This document shows positions 25,370 to 33,717 of a DNA stretch of 64,000 nucleotides, in pieces. Under the pieces are notes generated by a model. The model ran no database searches. It saw nothing but the letters and a program-made list of their open reading frames with translations, and was not told the DNA's origin. Both the position numbers and the translations under genes were made by a program. This stretch comes from Faeciplasma sp900553675. GTDB lineage: Bacteria > Bacillota > Clostridia > Oscillospirales > Ruminococcaceae. Location: contig CAUAFG010000012.1 in assembly GCA_958428235.1 (NCBI GenBank), positions 16,009 to 80,008 on the forward strand. The letters are read 5' to 3'. The first letter of the stretch is position 1. Every line of letters begins with the position of its first letter.

Positions 25370-26587
25370 TCAGGTGCGGTAGTCGCCGTTTATCTTTACG
25401 TAATCGTAGGTGAGGTCGCAGCCCCAAGCGGTGGCTTCCTCACTTCCTGAGTTAAGGTTTATTGAAATCGTAATTTCGTCCTGCAAAAGAATTTCCTTTG
25501 CCTCGTCCTCCGAAAATGGGGTTCCCGCGCCGCCCTTGCAGACCTTTATCTCGCCCTTGCAGGAGATAAACGAAACGTCAACCTTGGTAACATCGACTTT
25601 GGCTCCACTGTAGCCTATCGCGCACAAAACCCTGCCCCAGTTGGCGTCGGCACCGAACATAGCCGCCTTTGTAAGTGAGGAGCAGATGACCGATTTTGCA
25701 ACCGTCTTGGCTGTAGTGAGAGTTTCGGCACCCGTAACCTTACATTCAATCATCTTGGTGGCACCCTCGCCGTCTCCGGCAATCTTTTTGCACAGATATA
25801 CAGTCAGCGTGTTCAGCGCAAGCATGAATTTGTCGAAATCCTCGCCTTCGCAGACTATTTCCTTGTTTCCTGACATGCCGTTTGCAAGGATGGTTACCAT
25901 GTCGTTGGTGGAGGTGTCGCCGTCCACGCTTACCATGTTAAAGGTGCTTTGAATGTCGGTTGAAAGAGCTTTCTGAAGCATTGCAGAGCTGATAGCGCAG
26001 TCGGTGGTTATGAACACAAGCATTGTCGCCATGTTGGGGTGAATCATTCCCGAACCCTTTGCAATTCCGCCTATCCTGCATTCAACTCCGCCTATTTCAA
26101 AGCTTATTGCAAGCTCTTTTTTAACGGTGTCGGTGGTCATAATTCCCTCGGCGGCGAATTCGCTTTTGTCTCCCAGACCCGAAACAAGCTCGCCGATTCC
26201 TGCCTGAATAGGCTCAACGCTTAGGGGCAGTCCGATAACACCGGTAGAAGCTACAACAACGTTGCTGACGGAGATATTTAAAGCGTCCGCGCAGATTTTG
26301 CTCATTTTTTCGGCTATTTCAATGCCGTCGGCGTTGCAGGTGTTGGCGTTGCCGCTGTTGCAGATAATAGCCTGAGCCCTGCCGTCGGAAAGGTGCTGCT
26401 TTGTTACGACGAGCGGCGCGCCCTTTACAAGATTAGTGGTGTAAACCGAGGCGGCGTTTGCCTTGACCTCGCTGAAAATAAGGGACAAATCCCTCTTAGA
26501 TTTGTTTTTGCGGATGCCGCAGTGAATACCGTTTGCCGTAAATCCCTTCGCTGCGCATACGCCGCCTTGTATTGTCTTCATATTCAA
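25370..26587 (-). CDS. argJ: Bifunctional glutamate N-acetyltransferase/amino-acid acetyltransferase
   Basis: 405 residues. The autoprocessing site is present as HPNMATMLVFITTD, where the Thr becomes the nucleophile of the beta chain after self-cleavage. VICNSGNANTCNADGIE and GANWGRVLCAIGYSGA are family hallmarks. It recycles the acetyl group from N-acetylornithine to glutamate, making the arginine pathway cyclic, which fits the absence of argA or argE here. Confidence 0.94.
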   Translation of the reverse strand: MNMKTIQGGVCAAKGFTANGIHCGIRKNKSKRDLSLIFSEVKANAASVYTTNLVKGAPLVVTKQHLSDGRAQAIICNSGNANTCNADGIEIAEKMSKICADALNISVSNVVVASTGVIGLPLSVEPIQAGIGELVSGLGDKSEFAAEGIMTTDTVKKELAISFEIGGVECRIGGIAKGSGMIHPNMATMLVFITTDCAISSAMLQKALSTDIQSTFNMVSVDGDTSTNDMVTILANGMSGNKEIVCEGEDFDKFMLALNTLTVYLCKKIAGDGEGATKMIECKVTGAETLTTAKTVAKSVICSSLTKAAMFGADANWGRVLCAIGYSGAKVDVTKVDVSFISCKGEIKVCKGGAGTPFSEDEAKEILLQDEITISINLNSGSEEATAWGCDLTYDYVKINGDYRT

Positions 26588-26617
26588 AACTCCTGTTTTA
26601 TATTATTCTTATAATCA

Positions 26618-27550
26618 TTATAGCTCAAGACCGGCAGTTTTGTCCAGCTCCAGCGCGATATTCATGTTTTCAATCGCCGCTCCCGAAGCTCCTTTGCCGA
26701 GGTTGTCATATCTTGCTGTAAGTATGATGCGCTCGCTGTTTCCGAACACCGATATCTCCATAGAATCCTTGCCCGAAAGTGCTGCGGCGGATATCATGCC
26801 GTCGCCGTCGTCGAGCGGGGAGTACTTGACAATCTCCGAGTTATACTTTTGTGCGTATATCTCCCTGATGTCCTCTAAGGGCGAGCCGCTTGCAACATCC
26901 TTTGCAAACAGCGGCACGGTTACCTCCATCCCGCTGTAAAAGTTTGAGACTATCGGGCAGAAGATGGGGGGATTTTCAAGCGAGCATAAGGCGGTCATCT
27001 CCTTAAGGTGCTTATGCTGCTGATTCAAGCCGTATTGCCTTGGCGCGCAGAACATGGGGTTTTTAGCTTCTTCGGCATACTGCGCTATCATCTTTTTTCC
27101 GCCGCCGCTGTAACCTGTCAGCGAATAGCAGCTCAGCCCGATATCTTTTTTTATAATTCCTGTCTCTATAAGAGGATATACAAGCGCGATAAATCCGCTT
27201 GCGTGGCAGCCGGGGTTGGCAATTCTTCTGGCAGATCTTATTGCTTCCTCCTGCGAGGGCGAAAGCTCCGCAAAGCCGTAGACCCAACCGGGGGCGGTTC
27301 TGTGGGCGGTGGAGGCGTCTATTATAACCGTTTCGGGGTTTTCTACCATTGAAACCGCGTTGATTGCGGCACCGTCCGGCAGGCAGAGGAATGCAACGTC
27401 GGCAGAGTTTAAAAGCTGCTTTCTGACTGCTTCATTTTTTCGGTCGGTTTCCGGTATCTCCAAAAGCTCGATATCCTTTCTGTTCTTTAGCCGCTCGTAT
27501 ATTCTAAGACCGGTGGTTCCGGCACTTCCGTCTATAAATACCTTTTTCAT
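26618..27550 (-). CDS. argC: N-acetyl-gamma-glutamyl-phosphate reductase (short type)
   Basis: 310 residues from ATG 27550. Rossmann start VFIDGSAGTTGLRIYERL, then ANPGCHASGF with the catalytic Cys and YSLTGYSGGGKKMI. The length and the GSAGTTG start match the short ArgC type rather than the 345-residue type. It reduces acetylglutamyl phosphate with NADPH. The open frame runs on upstream to 28021 but that part is repeat and promoter sequence; GAAAGGA before 27550 marks the true start. First gene of the arg operon. Confidence 0.93.
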   Translation of the reverse strand: MKKVFIDGSAGTTGLRIYERLKNRKDIELLEIPETDRKNEAVRKQLLNSADVAFLCLPDGAAINAVSMVENPETVIIDASTAHRTAPGWVYGFAELSPSQEEAIRSARRIANPGCHASGFIALVYPLIETGIIKKDIGLSCYSLTGYSGGGKKMIAQYAEEAKNPMFCAPRQYGLNQQHKHLKEMTALCSLENPPIFCPIVSNFYSGMEVTVPLFAKDVASGSPLEDIREIYAQKYNSEIVKYSPLDDGDGMISAAALSGKDSMEISVFGNSERIILTARYDNLGKGASGAAIENMNIALELDKTAGLEL

Positions 27551-27605
27551 AAGGATTGTATTCCTTTCAGAATTGTTGGTGAAGGATTTGACGAATGTAT
27601 ATCGC

Positions 27606-27674
27606 GCTGAATAATATGCAGAAAATATACAATCTTCATGCATATATGATAGCATATTTCGCATAATTATGCAA
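27606..27674 (-). promoter_or_regulatory. Possible ArgR operator pair upstream of argC
   Basis: Two AT-rich imperfect palindromes lie 40-125 bases before argC: TGAATAATATGCA (27608-27620) and GCATAATTATGC (27661-27672). The first has the TGAAT half of an ARG box. Spacing of about five helical turns would suit hexameric ArgR, but the match is only partial. Confidence 0.35.
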
Positions 27675-27687
27675 TAGATATGAGCAA

Positions 27688-27728
27688 AAAACCCGCTATT
27701 GATTCTGACGAATTTTTTTAGCGGGTTT
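27688..27728 (-). terminator. Terminator of the leftward ZIP transcript
   Basis: Stem AACCCGCTA/TAGCGGGTT (27689-27698 with 27719-27728); on the minus strand the right arm is followed by TTTTTT. Confidence 0.7.
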
Positions 27729-27779
27729 AAGATTGGTTTGTGGAAAATAGCATACCTGCGGGAGCAGCTTGGTGGTCTT

Positions 27780-28030
27780 ATCGGTTTGATGGGCGATATT
27801 ACTGCCAGCGCACCCCTTTCACTTTGTGGGGCGGACGGCTTATGCGCAAGGCGCATTGATGGCATCTGCAAGCGCGCCCTACAGGCACACTTGCAGATGC
27901 CATCAGGACGCTTTAAGCGTCCAAGCCGTCCCCGCACTATGGTGGGTTTCCCGCAGAAACTGCGATAGAACACCAAAGTACGGGGGGTGCGCGTCCTTAC
28001 CGCACAAAGTAAGGACGACAATCCGTCAGC
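27780..28030 (-). repeat. Cruciform-like dispersed repeat, related to the composite repeats
   Basis: Gene-free block between argC and the ZIP gene. A perfect 15-base inverted repeat GATGGCATCTGCAAG (27858-27872) with its complement (27890-27904) is nested in GGACGGCTT (27833-27841)/AAGCCGTCC (27923-27931), with a further GGACGC/GCGTCC hairpin at 27907-27922. Read on the minus strand it begins with TTACTTTGTGCGGTAAGGACGC, nearly the start of the composite repeats at 3345, 5612 and 47044. It may be a variant member or another element sharing the end. Confidence 0.6.
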
Positions 28031-28063
28031 AAAACCAAGTTTTTTAGCTCTGCAATCTGCCGG

Positions 28064-28870
28064 TTATCCCAGCGCAACATCTAAAAGCATCATAAGCGCA
28101 AATCCGCAGACTATGCCGAAGGTTGCAAAGTAGGGATGAGCGTCCTGGTTTTTCTGGCACTCGGGTATAAGCTCGTGAACCGCGACAAGTATCATCGCGC
28201 CGGCTGCAAAGGAAAGCGCAAAGGGCAGCATGGTTTCTATATATATTACTGCCGCCGCGCCGATAACTCCTGCCACAGGCTCGACCATTCCCGAAGCCTG
28301 CCCTATAAGAAAGCTTTTACCCCGCGATAGCCCCTCGCGGCGCAGGGGGAGCGACACTGCCGCACCCTCGGGAAAGTTCTGCAAGCCTATTCCAACCGCA
28401 ATAATTATTGCTCCCATAAGTGATTCCGCACTTGCTCCCGTACCCAGCGCACCGAAAGCAACTCCCACAGCAAGACCCTCGGGGATGTTGTGCAGGGTTA
28501 TCGAAAGCACCAGAAGTACTATTCGATTGTGATGAGCCGCAGTGTTGGGAGATTCCGCGCGCTCCCTGCCCCGACAGTAGGTAACAATTTTATCCGAAGC
28601 CCACATAAATACCGCACCCAGCAAAAATCCCAACGTGCATACTATCCACGAGGGCGTCTTTAAGTAAGCGTCCGCGCGCTCGATAGCAGGCTGCAAAAGC
28701 GACCAGAAGCTTGCGGCTATCATAACTCCGGCTGCAAAGCCGAGCATAAGGTTCATTGCCTTTTGATTTGTTCCTTTAAAAAATATGACCGTTGCCGCGC
28801 CGAGTGCGGTTACAAACCACGTTCCCAGCGTCGCGACAAGCGCCATAGCTATTCTGTCCAATATTATCAC
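28064..28870 (-). CDS. ZIP family divalent metal transporter
   Basis: About 268 residues with eight hydrophobic segments. The two metal-binding helices are HNIPEGLAVGVAFGA and LQNFPEGAAVSLPLR (H-N-x-P-E-G and N-x-P-E-G), as in ZupT-like zinc importers; the loop between helices III and IV is short and basic. It should import zinc or another divalent metal. GTG at 28870 opens the frame, but AGGTGAT overlaps it, so TTG at 28861 (three codons on) may be the working start. Inverted repeats flank the promoter region. Confidence 0.87.
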   Translation of the reverse strand: MIILDRIAMALVATLGTWFVTALGAATVIFFKGTNQKAMNLMLGFAAGVMIAASFWSLLQPAIERADAYLKTPSWIVCTLGFLLGAVFMWASDKIVTYCRGRERAESPNTAAHHNRIVLLVLSITLHNIPEGLAVGVAFGALGTGASAESLMGAIIIAVGIGLQNFPEGAAVSLPLRREGLSRGKSFLIGQASGMVEPVAGVIGAAAVIYIETMLPFALSFAAGAMILVAVHELIPECQKNQDAHPYFATFGIVCGFALMMLLDVALG

Positions 28871-28921
28871 CTGTTAAATAGATTTTTTTTTATTATATGA
28901 GAGCCGCCACTAACAGGTGAT
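28866..28921 (-). promoter_or_regulatory. Inverted repeat around the ZIP promoter and ribosome site
   Basis: ATCACCTGTTA (28866-28876) and its perfect complement TAACAGGTGAT (28911-28921) stand 34 bases apart. A minus-strand TATAAT (28892-28897) lies between them, and the downstream arm contains the Shine-Dalgarno site of the ZIP gene. The arrangement suits a paired operator looping across the promoter, or a leader hairpin hiding the ribosome site, as expected for a metal-regulated importer. Confidence 0.45.
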
Positions 28922-29125
28922 TAGCGCACTGCGCTGTATTGCGCCGCGCAGCGTAGATCACAAAAAACCTCTTGCAAAAATCCCAAAGTGCTGATATTAT
29001 AGTTTTATACGGAAAATAACGCTGCGCAACCGCAAGTTTACATATCGAAATCGCAAAACGGTGGAGGTTTTCGCTCCCGTATGCTATACTTCATTCACAA
29101 AAATACGAAAGGCGGATTATGAATT

Positions 29126-29974
29126 ATGACGACAGGAGATAAAATATCAAGGCTGCGCCGCGATAACAACTACACTCAGGAACAGCTGGCTGAGCTTTTG
29201 GGAGTTTCAAGGCAGGCTATCTCAAAATGGGAATCCTCCCTTGCTTTTCCCGAGACCGACAAGCTTATAAGGCTGGGCGAGCTTTTTGACTGCTCGCTGG
29301 ATTATCTTTTAAAGGAATCGGTTGAAGAAAAAGGGTCTGCAAGCACGGGATACGAGCTTCCGACCGAGGAAAGCATCCCGAATAGCGATAACGGCTCGGA
29401 CGGCATTACCGACTTCAGCGTAAATATACGCGGCAGGCGGCTTCACGAGAGAAAAAGTTCAAAAACATTTCTCGGTCTGCCGCTCTGGCATGTTGCAAAA
29501 AATGCAAAAGGCATAGTGGCGGTGGGCATAAACGCCACCGGGGTTATTGCAATAGGCTGCAAGGCAAGGGGGCTTGTTTCCTTCGGCGTTTTAAGCATAG
29601 GTCTTCTGTCTTACGGAACCCTGTCAATAGGTCTTATTTCCTTGGGATTTCTTGTGCTGGGACTTCTTGCCGCAGGCTGCTTTTCCTTCGGGATTCTCTC
29701 GGCTGGAGCTATAAGCGTTGGCATAATCTCAGTCGGAGGCGTTGCAATCGGTAAGTTTGCCGCAGGAGGCTTGGCTATAGGGCAGTATTTCGCCATCGGA
29801 GGGGCGGCAAAGGGCTATATCGCCATCGGGGACAGCAGTGCTTCGGGAATGCTGTTTGAAAAGCTTGGCGACCTTACATCGCAGGATATCCAAAAAATCC
29901 GGCTGCTTTTAGACGAAAACGTCCCGCGCGGTCTTAACTGGGCAAAAAATATTATCAAGCTGTTTCTTAATTAG
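29126..29974 (+). CDS. XRE regulator with hydrophobic Gly-Ile repeat domain
   Basis: 282 residues. Residues 1-65 are a Cro/C1 HTH (ISRLRRDNNYTQEQLAELLG, SRQAISKWESSLAFPETDKL). About residues 120-240 are a run of short repeats of the form (A/S)-x-G-(x)-(I/L)-(S/A)-(I/V)-G, for example LSIGLLSYGTLSIG and ISVGIISVGGVAIG, spaced five to six residues. Such a repeat could form a beta-solenoid or a membrane-associated stack; it is not a normal helix bundle. The last 40 residues are hydrophilic. AAAGGCGG precedes the ATG. Probably a sensor-regulator; its targets are unknown. Confidence 0.72.
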   Translation: MTTGDKISRLRRDNNYTQEQLAELLGVSRQAISKWESSLAFPETDKLIRLGELFDCSLDYLLKESVEEKGSASTGYELPTEESIPNSDNGSDGITDFSVNIRGRRLHERKSSKTFLGLPLWHVAKNAKGIVAVGINATGVIAIGCKARGLVSFGVLSIGLLSYGTLSIGLISLGFLVLGLLAAGCFSFGILSAGAISVGIISVGGVAIGKFAAGGLAIGQYFAIGGAAKGYIAIGDSSASGMLFEKLGDLTSQDIQKIRLLLDENVPRGLNWAKNIIKLFLN

Positions 29975-29996
29975 ATCATGAAAGGCAGTCCTTAAA

Positions 29997-30701
29997 ATGT
30001 CCGACACATACAAAATAAAACCCATAGCCGTGATAAAAAACGACTTTACCTCAAAGTTCGGAATCCCGCGGCAAAGCGGAATACTTGACAAAATGGAGTC
30101 AAAGATAGTTTTCGAGCCGGAATACCGCGTTGGAGAGGCTCTTCGCGGAATCGAGCAGTATTCACACCTTTGGCTGATATGGCTTTTTTCGCAGTCGGTG
30201 GATGATAAATTCCGCCCGACCGTCCGCCCGCCGCGCTTAGGCGGCAACAAAAGGGTGGGAGTGTTCGCCACCCGCTCGCCGTTCCGCCCCAACTCTTTGG
30301 GGCTGTCATCGGTGAAGCTGAAAGAGGTGCTTAACACCTCCGACTGCGGCAAAATTCTGATAGTAACAGGCGCAGATCTGATGGATGACACCCCGATTTT
30401 CGACATAAAGCCGTATGTAAAGTATTCCGACTCCCACCCCGAGGCGGAGTGCGGCTTTTCGGATGTATTTAAGGACTATTCACTAAAGGTTGTCATTCCG
30501 GAGGACATCAAAAAAAGCCTTCCCGAAGAAAAGCTTGAAACCATAACGGACATTTTAAGGAACGACCCCCGTCCATCCTATCAGCACGACCCCGAACGTG
30601 AATACTCCTTCGAGCATGGCGGAATATCCATAAGCTTTAAGGTGGACGGCGAGGTTCTGACAGTCACAAAAGCGGATTTCGAGAGAAAGGCGGGGCGATG
30701 A
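29997..30701 (+). CDS. trmO: tRNA (N6-threonylcarbamoyladenosine37-N6)-methyltransferase TrmO
   Basis: 234 residues, the YaeB/TsaA fold. Family signatures: PIAVIKNDFTSKFGIPRQSG at the start, GIEQYSHLWLIWLF, and VGVFATRSPFRPNSLGLS (the SAM-binding segment), followed by DLMDDTPIFDIKPYVKYSD. It methylates t6A at position 37 of tRNA(Thr) to m6t6A. The stop overlaps the next gene by four bases. Confidence 0.92.
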   Translation: MSDTYKIKPIAVIKNDFTSKFGIPRQSGILDKMESKIVFEPEYRVGEALRGIEQYSHLWLIWLFSQSVDDKFRPTVRPPRLGGNKRVGVFATRSPFRPNSLGLSSVKLKEVLNTSDCGKILIVTGADLMDDTPIFDIKPYVKYSDSHPEAECGFSDVFKDYSLKVVIPEDIKKSLPEEKLETITDILRNDPRPSYQHDPEREYSFEHGGISISFKVDGEVLTVTKADFERKAGR

Positions 30702-31198
30702 AAATGAAACAGCTGTATCTTATCGGCGGGGCAATGGGTGCGGGAAAGTCTGCTGTCGGCAGTGCGCTTAACCGGCTTGCAAATAAAAGCGTCTGGCTGG
30801 ACGGCGACGACCTTTGGCGGATGAACCCATTTACTGTCAGTGATAGTACCAAACTTATGGTGATGGCTAATATCCGAGCCGTTATAAACAACTTTCTTGC
30901 CTGCCCTGACATTGACTGCGTTATCTTCACATGGGTAATGCACGAGCAGAAGATTATTGACGACATACTTTCGGGGCTTGCGCTTGACGGCGTTGAGGTC
31001 AGGGCGGTTTCGCTGATGTTGAGCGAGGAGGCTCTTAAAAGCCGTCTTGAAAAGGATATCGCCGCGGGAATACGCCAGCCCGATATTGTTGAGAGAAGTC
31101 TGGGGTATCTTAAAAAATACGACCTGCTTGACACCGAAAAGCTTGATGTAAGCGGCATTTCGCCGGAGGAAGCGGCGGTAAGGATTATGGAACGATAA
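30698..31198 (+). CDS. Small P-loop kinase/AAA-type ATP-binding protein
   Basis: 166 residues. Walker A is GGAMGAGKSAVGS near residue 10, then WLDGDDLWRMNPF as in shikimate-, gluconate- or adenylyl-sulfate-type kinases, a Walker B-like CVIFTW strand, and LEKDIAAGIRQ as a lid with Arg. It most likely phosphorylates a small molecule; the substrate is not identified. It starts inside the trmO stop (ATGA) and ends before a terminator. Confidence 0.78.
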   Translation: MKMKQLYLIGGAMGAGKSAVGSALNRLANKSVWLDGDDLWRMNPFTVSDSTKLMVMANIRAVINNFLACPDIDCVIFTWVMHEQKIIDDILSGLALDGVEVRAVSLMLSEEALKSRLEKDIAAGIRQPDIVERSLGYLKKYDLLDTEKLDVSGISPEEAAVRIMER

Positions 31199-31200
31199 TT

Positions 31201-31250
31201 AAACATCCGATGGGAGAGCGTATTTGTTTTCCCGTCGGATGTTTTTATTT
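31201..31250. terminator. Terminator between converging genes
   Basis: AAACATCCGA (31201-31210) pairs with TCGGATGTTT (31235-31244), with inner GGGA/TCCC pairing and T run to the right. Confidence 0.8.
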
Positions 31251-31262
31251 TGCCGAGCACCG

Positions 31263-32453
31263 TTACTTTCTCATTTCCTCAACAACCTGTGCCAAAAGCT
31301 TAATTCCGCGCTCGATTTCCTCATCCGAGGGCATGGAGTAGTTCAGCCTGAACGAGCGGGTGGGTTCGGATTCGTCCGGCAGGAACGCCGTTCCCGGGAC
31401 TACGAAGACGTTCTTTTCCGAGCATCTTTTAACAAACTCCGAAAGCTCATACCCCTCCGGCAGACTGCACCAAAGGAATATTCCACCCTGCGGGCGGGTG
31501 AATTTTACGTCTGCGGGCATATATTCGTCCAGTGCCTTAAGCATTAATGAGGATTTGTGGCGGTAAAGCGCGCGTATCTTTTCGATATGTGCTTCAAGGT
31601 CGCATTCCTGCATATATCTTGCGCAGACCATCTGGAAGAATACGTTTGTGTGAACATCCTCAACCTGCTTTGCAACTACAATCTTAGAGACAAGCTCCTT
31701 GTTGGCGGTAAGTGTTCCCACTCTCATGCCGGAGGAAAGAATTTTCGAGAACGAGCCGCAGTATACAACCCTGCCGTCAACGTCGAAGCTCTTGTATGAG
31801 GGGACGTTTTCGCCCTCGAATCTCAGATCGCCGTATGGGTTGTCCTCGATTATGACAATATCGTATTTCCGCGCCAGCTCGTAAACAGCTTTTCTGTTCT
31901 CCAGGGTGGAGGTTATTCCGGCGGGATTCTGGAAAGAGGGTATCAAGTATAAAAGCTTTGCTCTGGGGCTTGACTTGAGCGCTGCTTCAAGGGCTTCAAG
32001 GTCGATGCCGTCGTCTTTAAGCGGGACTCCTTTAAGCTCTGCACCCAGCGAGCGGAAAGCGTTGAGCGCGCCGATAAAGCTGGGATTCTCGCAGATTACA
32101 ACATCCCCCTCGTTGCACATAACCTTGCAGGTAAGCTCGATTCCCTGCTGACCGCCTGTGACGATTATGGTGTCGTCGTCCTCGGTGCCGATATTGTAAA
32201 GCCTTTTCAGCCTTTGCGATACAAGCTCACGGAGCTTGGGGTAGCCCTCGGTTATGCCGTATTGCAGGGCGGTAATAGGCTCTTGGGTCAGAATGTCCGC
32301 CGCGATTCTCTTAATATCCTCCACAGGGAAGGACTCCGGGCTAGGATTTCCCGCCGCAAAGCTTATGCATCCGGGCTTGCCGAGGCTTTTGAAGATCTCC
32401 CTTATGGCGGAGGGCTTCATGTTTACAAATTTATCCGATATTTTATAGTTCAT
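31263..32453 (-). CDS. PLP-dependent aminotransferase, class I (2-aminoadipate/aromatic type)
   Basis: 396 residues. Layout and motifs of the LysN/ARO8-like group: SFAAGNPSPESFP, LQYGITEGYPKLRELV, TGGQQGIELTCKVM, PSFQNPAGITSTLENR, EDNPYGDLRFEG, the Schiff-base Lys in GSFSKILSSGMRVG, and SFRLNYSMPSDEEI with the carboxylate Arg. It transaminates a hydrophobic, aromatic or 2-aminoadipate-type amino acid with 2-oxoglutarate. No partner genes adjoin; it converges on the kinase gene and diverges from the membrane protein gene. Confidence 0.86.
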   Translation of the reverse strand: MNYKISDKFVNMKPSAIREIFKSLGKPGCISFAAGNPSPESFPVEDIKRIAADILTQEPITALQYGITEGYPKLRELVSQRLKRLYNIGTEDDDTIIVTGGQQGIELTCKVMCNEGDVVICENPSFIGALNAFRSLGAELKGVPLKDDGIDLEALEAALKSSPRAKLLYLIPSFQNPAGITSTLENRKAVYELARKYDIVIIEDNPYGDLRFEGENVPSYKSFDVDGRVVYCGSFSKILSSGMRVGTLTANKELVSKIVVAKQVEDVHTNVFFQMVCARYMQECDLEAHIEKIRALYRHKSSLMLKALDEYMPADVKFTRPQGGIFLWCSLPEGYELSEFVKRCSEKNVFVVPGTAFLPDESEPTRSFRLNYSMPSDEEIERGIKLLAQVVEEMRK

Positions 32454-32581
32454 TGGTGAATGCTCCTTTGCCGATTCATTGGTTTAAATCAAGTATAGCA
32501 CTATTTTATCACTTTGTAAATCCCTTTTTCAGGGAGGCTGCGGTAAGATTATTAGGAAATGATTAATTTTTTCGAGCCGTA

Positions 32582-32610
32582 TTGACACATATTTCATGCA
32601 GTGATATAAT
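32582..32610 (+). promoter_or_regulatory. Promoter of the membrane protein gene at 32676
   Basis: TTGACA (32582-32587), 17-base spacer, TATAAT (32605-32610): a full consensus sigma-A promoter. Confidence 0.8.
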
Positions 32611-32675
32611 AATTTTAGTCGATACCGTTTTCAGCGGATATCATCGACGAAAAATTAATCAGGGGGAAAAATATA

Positions 32676-33575
32676 ATGAACAATACCATTGGCTCAAATT
32701 ACAAAGCGGCTACGCAGATACTCAAGGACAAAAAATGGACACTCTGCGGACTTATTCTTTTGGAAACTGTTTTCTCAATCCTTGCGGAAATCTTCGGAAT
32801 TCTGCCGATAATCAGCCTGCCGATCTGCTTTGCAATATCGGTATCGTCGGCTGCCATCTGCCTTAAGGGCGTTAGAGGCGAAAACGTTGATTCCAAAAAC
32901 CTGTTCGACGGCTTTAAAAACTTCAAGCACAACGCAGGCGGCATGGCATGGATGTCGCTGTGGGTTTACATCTGGGTAATAGTTCCTGCAATTGTTTTGA
33001 TTAATATAGTACTGTCAAGCGTGGGCGATGTCATAACGGCTTATATGTCATACGGCATGGGCAGATATTACGGTGGCAGTGCTTTGTCTGCGGGCAGCAT
33101 TGTTATGATCTGCATAGCGGTTATAGCTTTACTGGTCGGACTTGTTATGATGATAATCAAGTCGTTTACCTATTGCTTCACTCCTTACATACTTATGGAA
33201 AAGCCCGAAATCCACGCAATGGACGCTATAAAGGAATCCAAAAAGCTTACCATGGGCATAAGAGGAAAAATCTTCTGGGCTTACGTTATTCCGGTGGTTA
33301 TACTTATAGTTATCGATATAGTTCTTGCCGTTTTTGCAATGATTCCCTTTATCGGTGTGCTGTTTGATATAATTCTTACGGTTGTAAATCTTTTATCGTC
33401 GGTTGTTCTGAGCGTATTCTTAAGCCTTGTACTTGCAAGCTTTTACAACAAGGCAACCGCTCCGGAGGCTAAGGAGGTTGTCCCTGCGGCACCGGTTATT
33501 GAAAATCCCGCACCCGCTCCTGCACCGACTCCCGCTCCTGCACCTGCGGCAGACGAGACTCCTAAAGCGGAGTAA
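32676..33575 (+). CDS. Integral membrane protein with Pro/Ala-rich tail (DUF975-like)
   Basis: 299 residues with five to six hydrophobic segments arranged as in DUF975/glycerophosphodiester phosphodiesterase-type membrane domains (LICGLILLETVFSILAEIFG-like first helix pair, MAWMSLWVYIWVIVPAIVLI, an amphipathic AMDAIKESKKLTMG loop, then IFWAYVIPVVILIVIDIVLA). The last 35 residues are a Pro/Ala repeat (APAPAPTPAPAP) ending acidic. GGGGGA precedes the ATG and a consensus promoter lies upstream. Function unknown. Confidence 0.75.
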   Translation: MNNTIGSNYKAATQILKDKKWTLCGLILLETVFSILAEIFGILPIISLPICFAISVSSAAICLKGVRGENVDSKNLFDGFKNFKHNAGGMAWMSLWVYIWVIVPAIVLINIVLSSVGDVITAYMSYGMGRYYGGSALSAGSIVMICIAVIALLVGLVMMIIKSFTYCFTPYILMEKPEIHAMDAIKESKKLTMGIRGKIFWAYVIPVVILIVIDIVLAVFAMIPFIGVLFDIILTVVNLLSSVVLSVFLSLVLASFYNKATAPEAKEVVPAAPVIENPAPAPAPTPAPAPAADETPKAE

Positions 33576-33593
33576 TTTAACTGATAAACACTT

Positions 33594-33630
33594 AGCTGTG
33601 AGGGTTAATACCCTTGCAGCTTTTGTTTTG
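33594..33630 (+). terminator. Terminator after the membrane protein gene
   Basis: AGCTG..GGGT (33594 on) pairs with ACCC..CAGCT (to 33621), followed by TTTGTTTTG. Confidence 0.65.
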
Positions 33631-33654
33631 TCCTGATGATTTATAATATTGTCC

Positions 33655-33683
33655 TTGCAACAACAGGAAAAATAAGCTATAAT
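33655..33683 (+). promoter_or_regulatory. Promoter of the GH115 gene
   Basis: TTGCAA (33655-33660), 17-base spacer, TATAAT (33678-33683). Confidence 0.7.
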
Positions 33684-33717
33684 TATAATGATAATTTTTA
33701 CGTGAGGAGCATTATAT

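Noticed and set aside
27551..28021. N-terminal extension of argC reaching 28021
   Set aside because: The extension translates the cruciform repeat, the terminator and the promoter; the real start at 27550 has a ribosome site and the Rossmann start.
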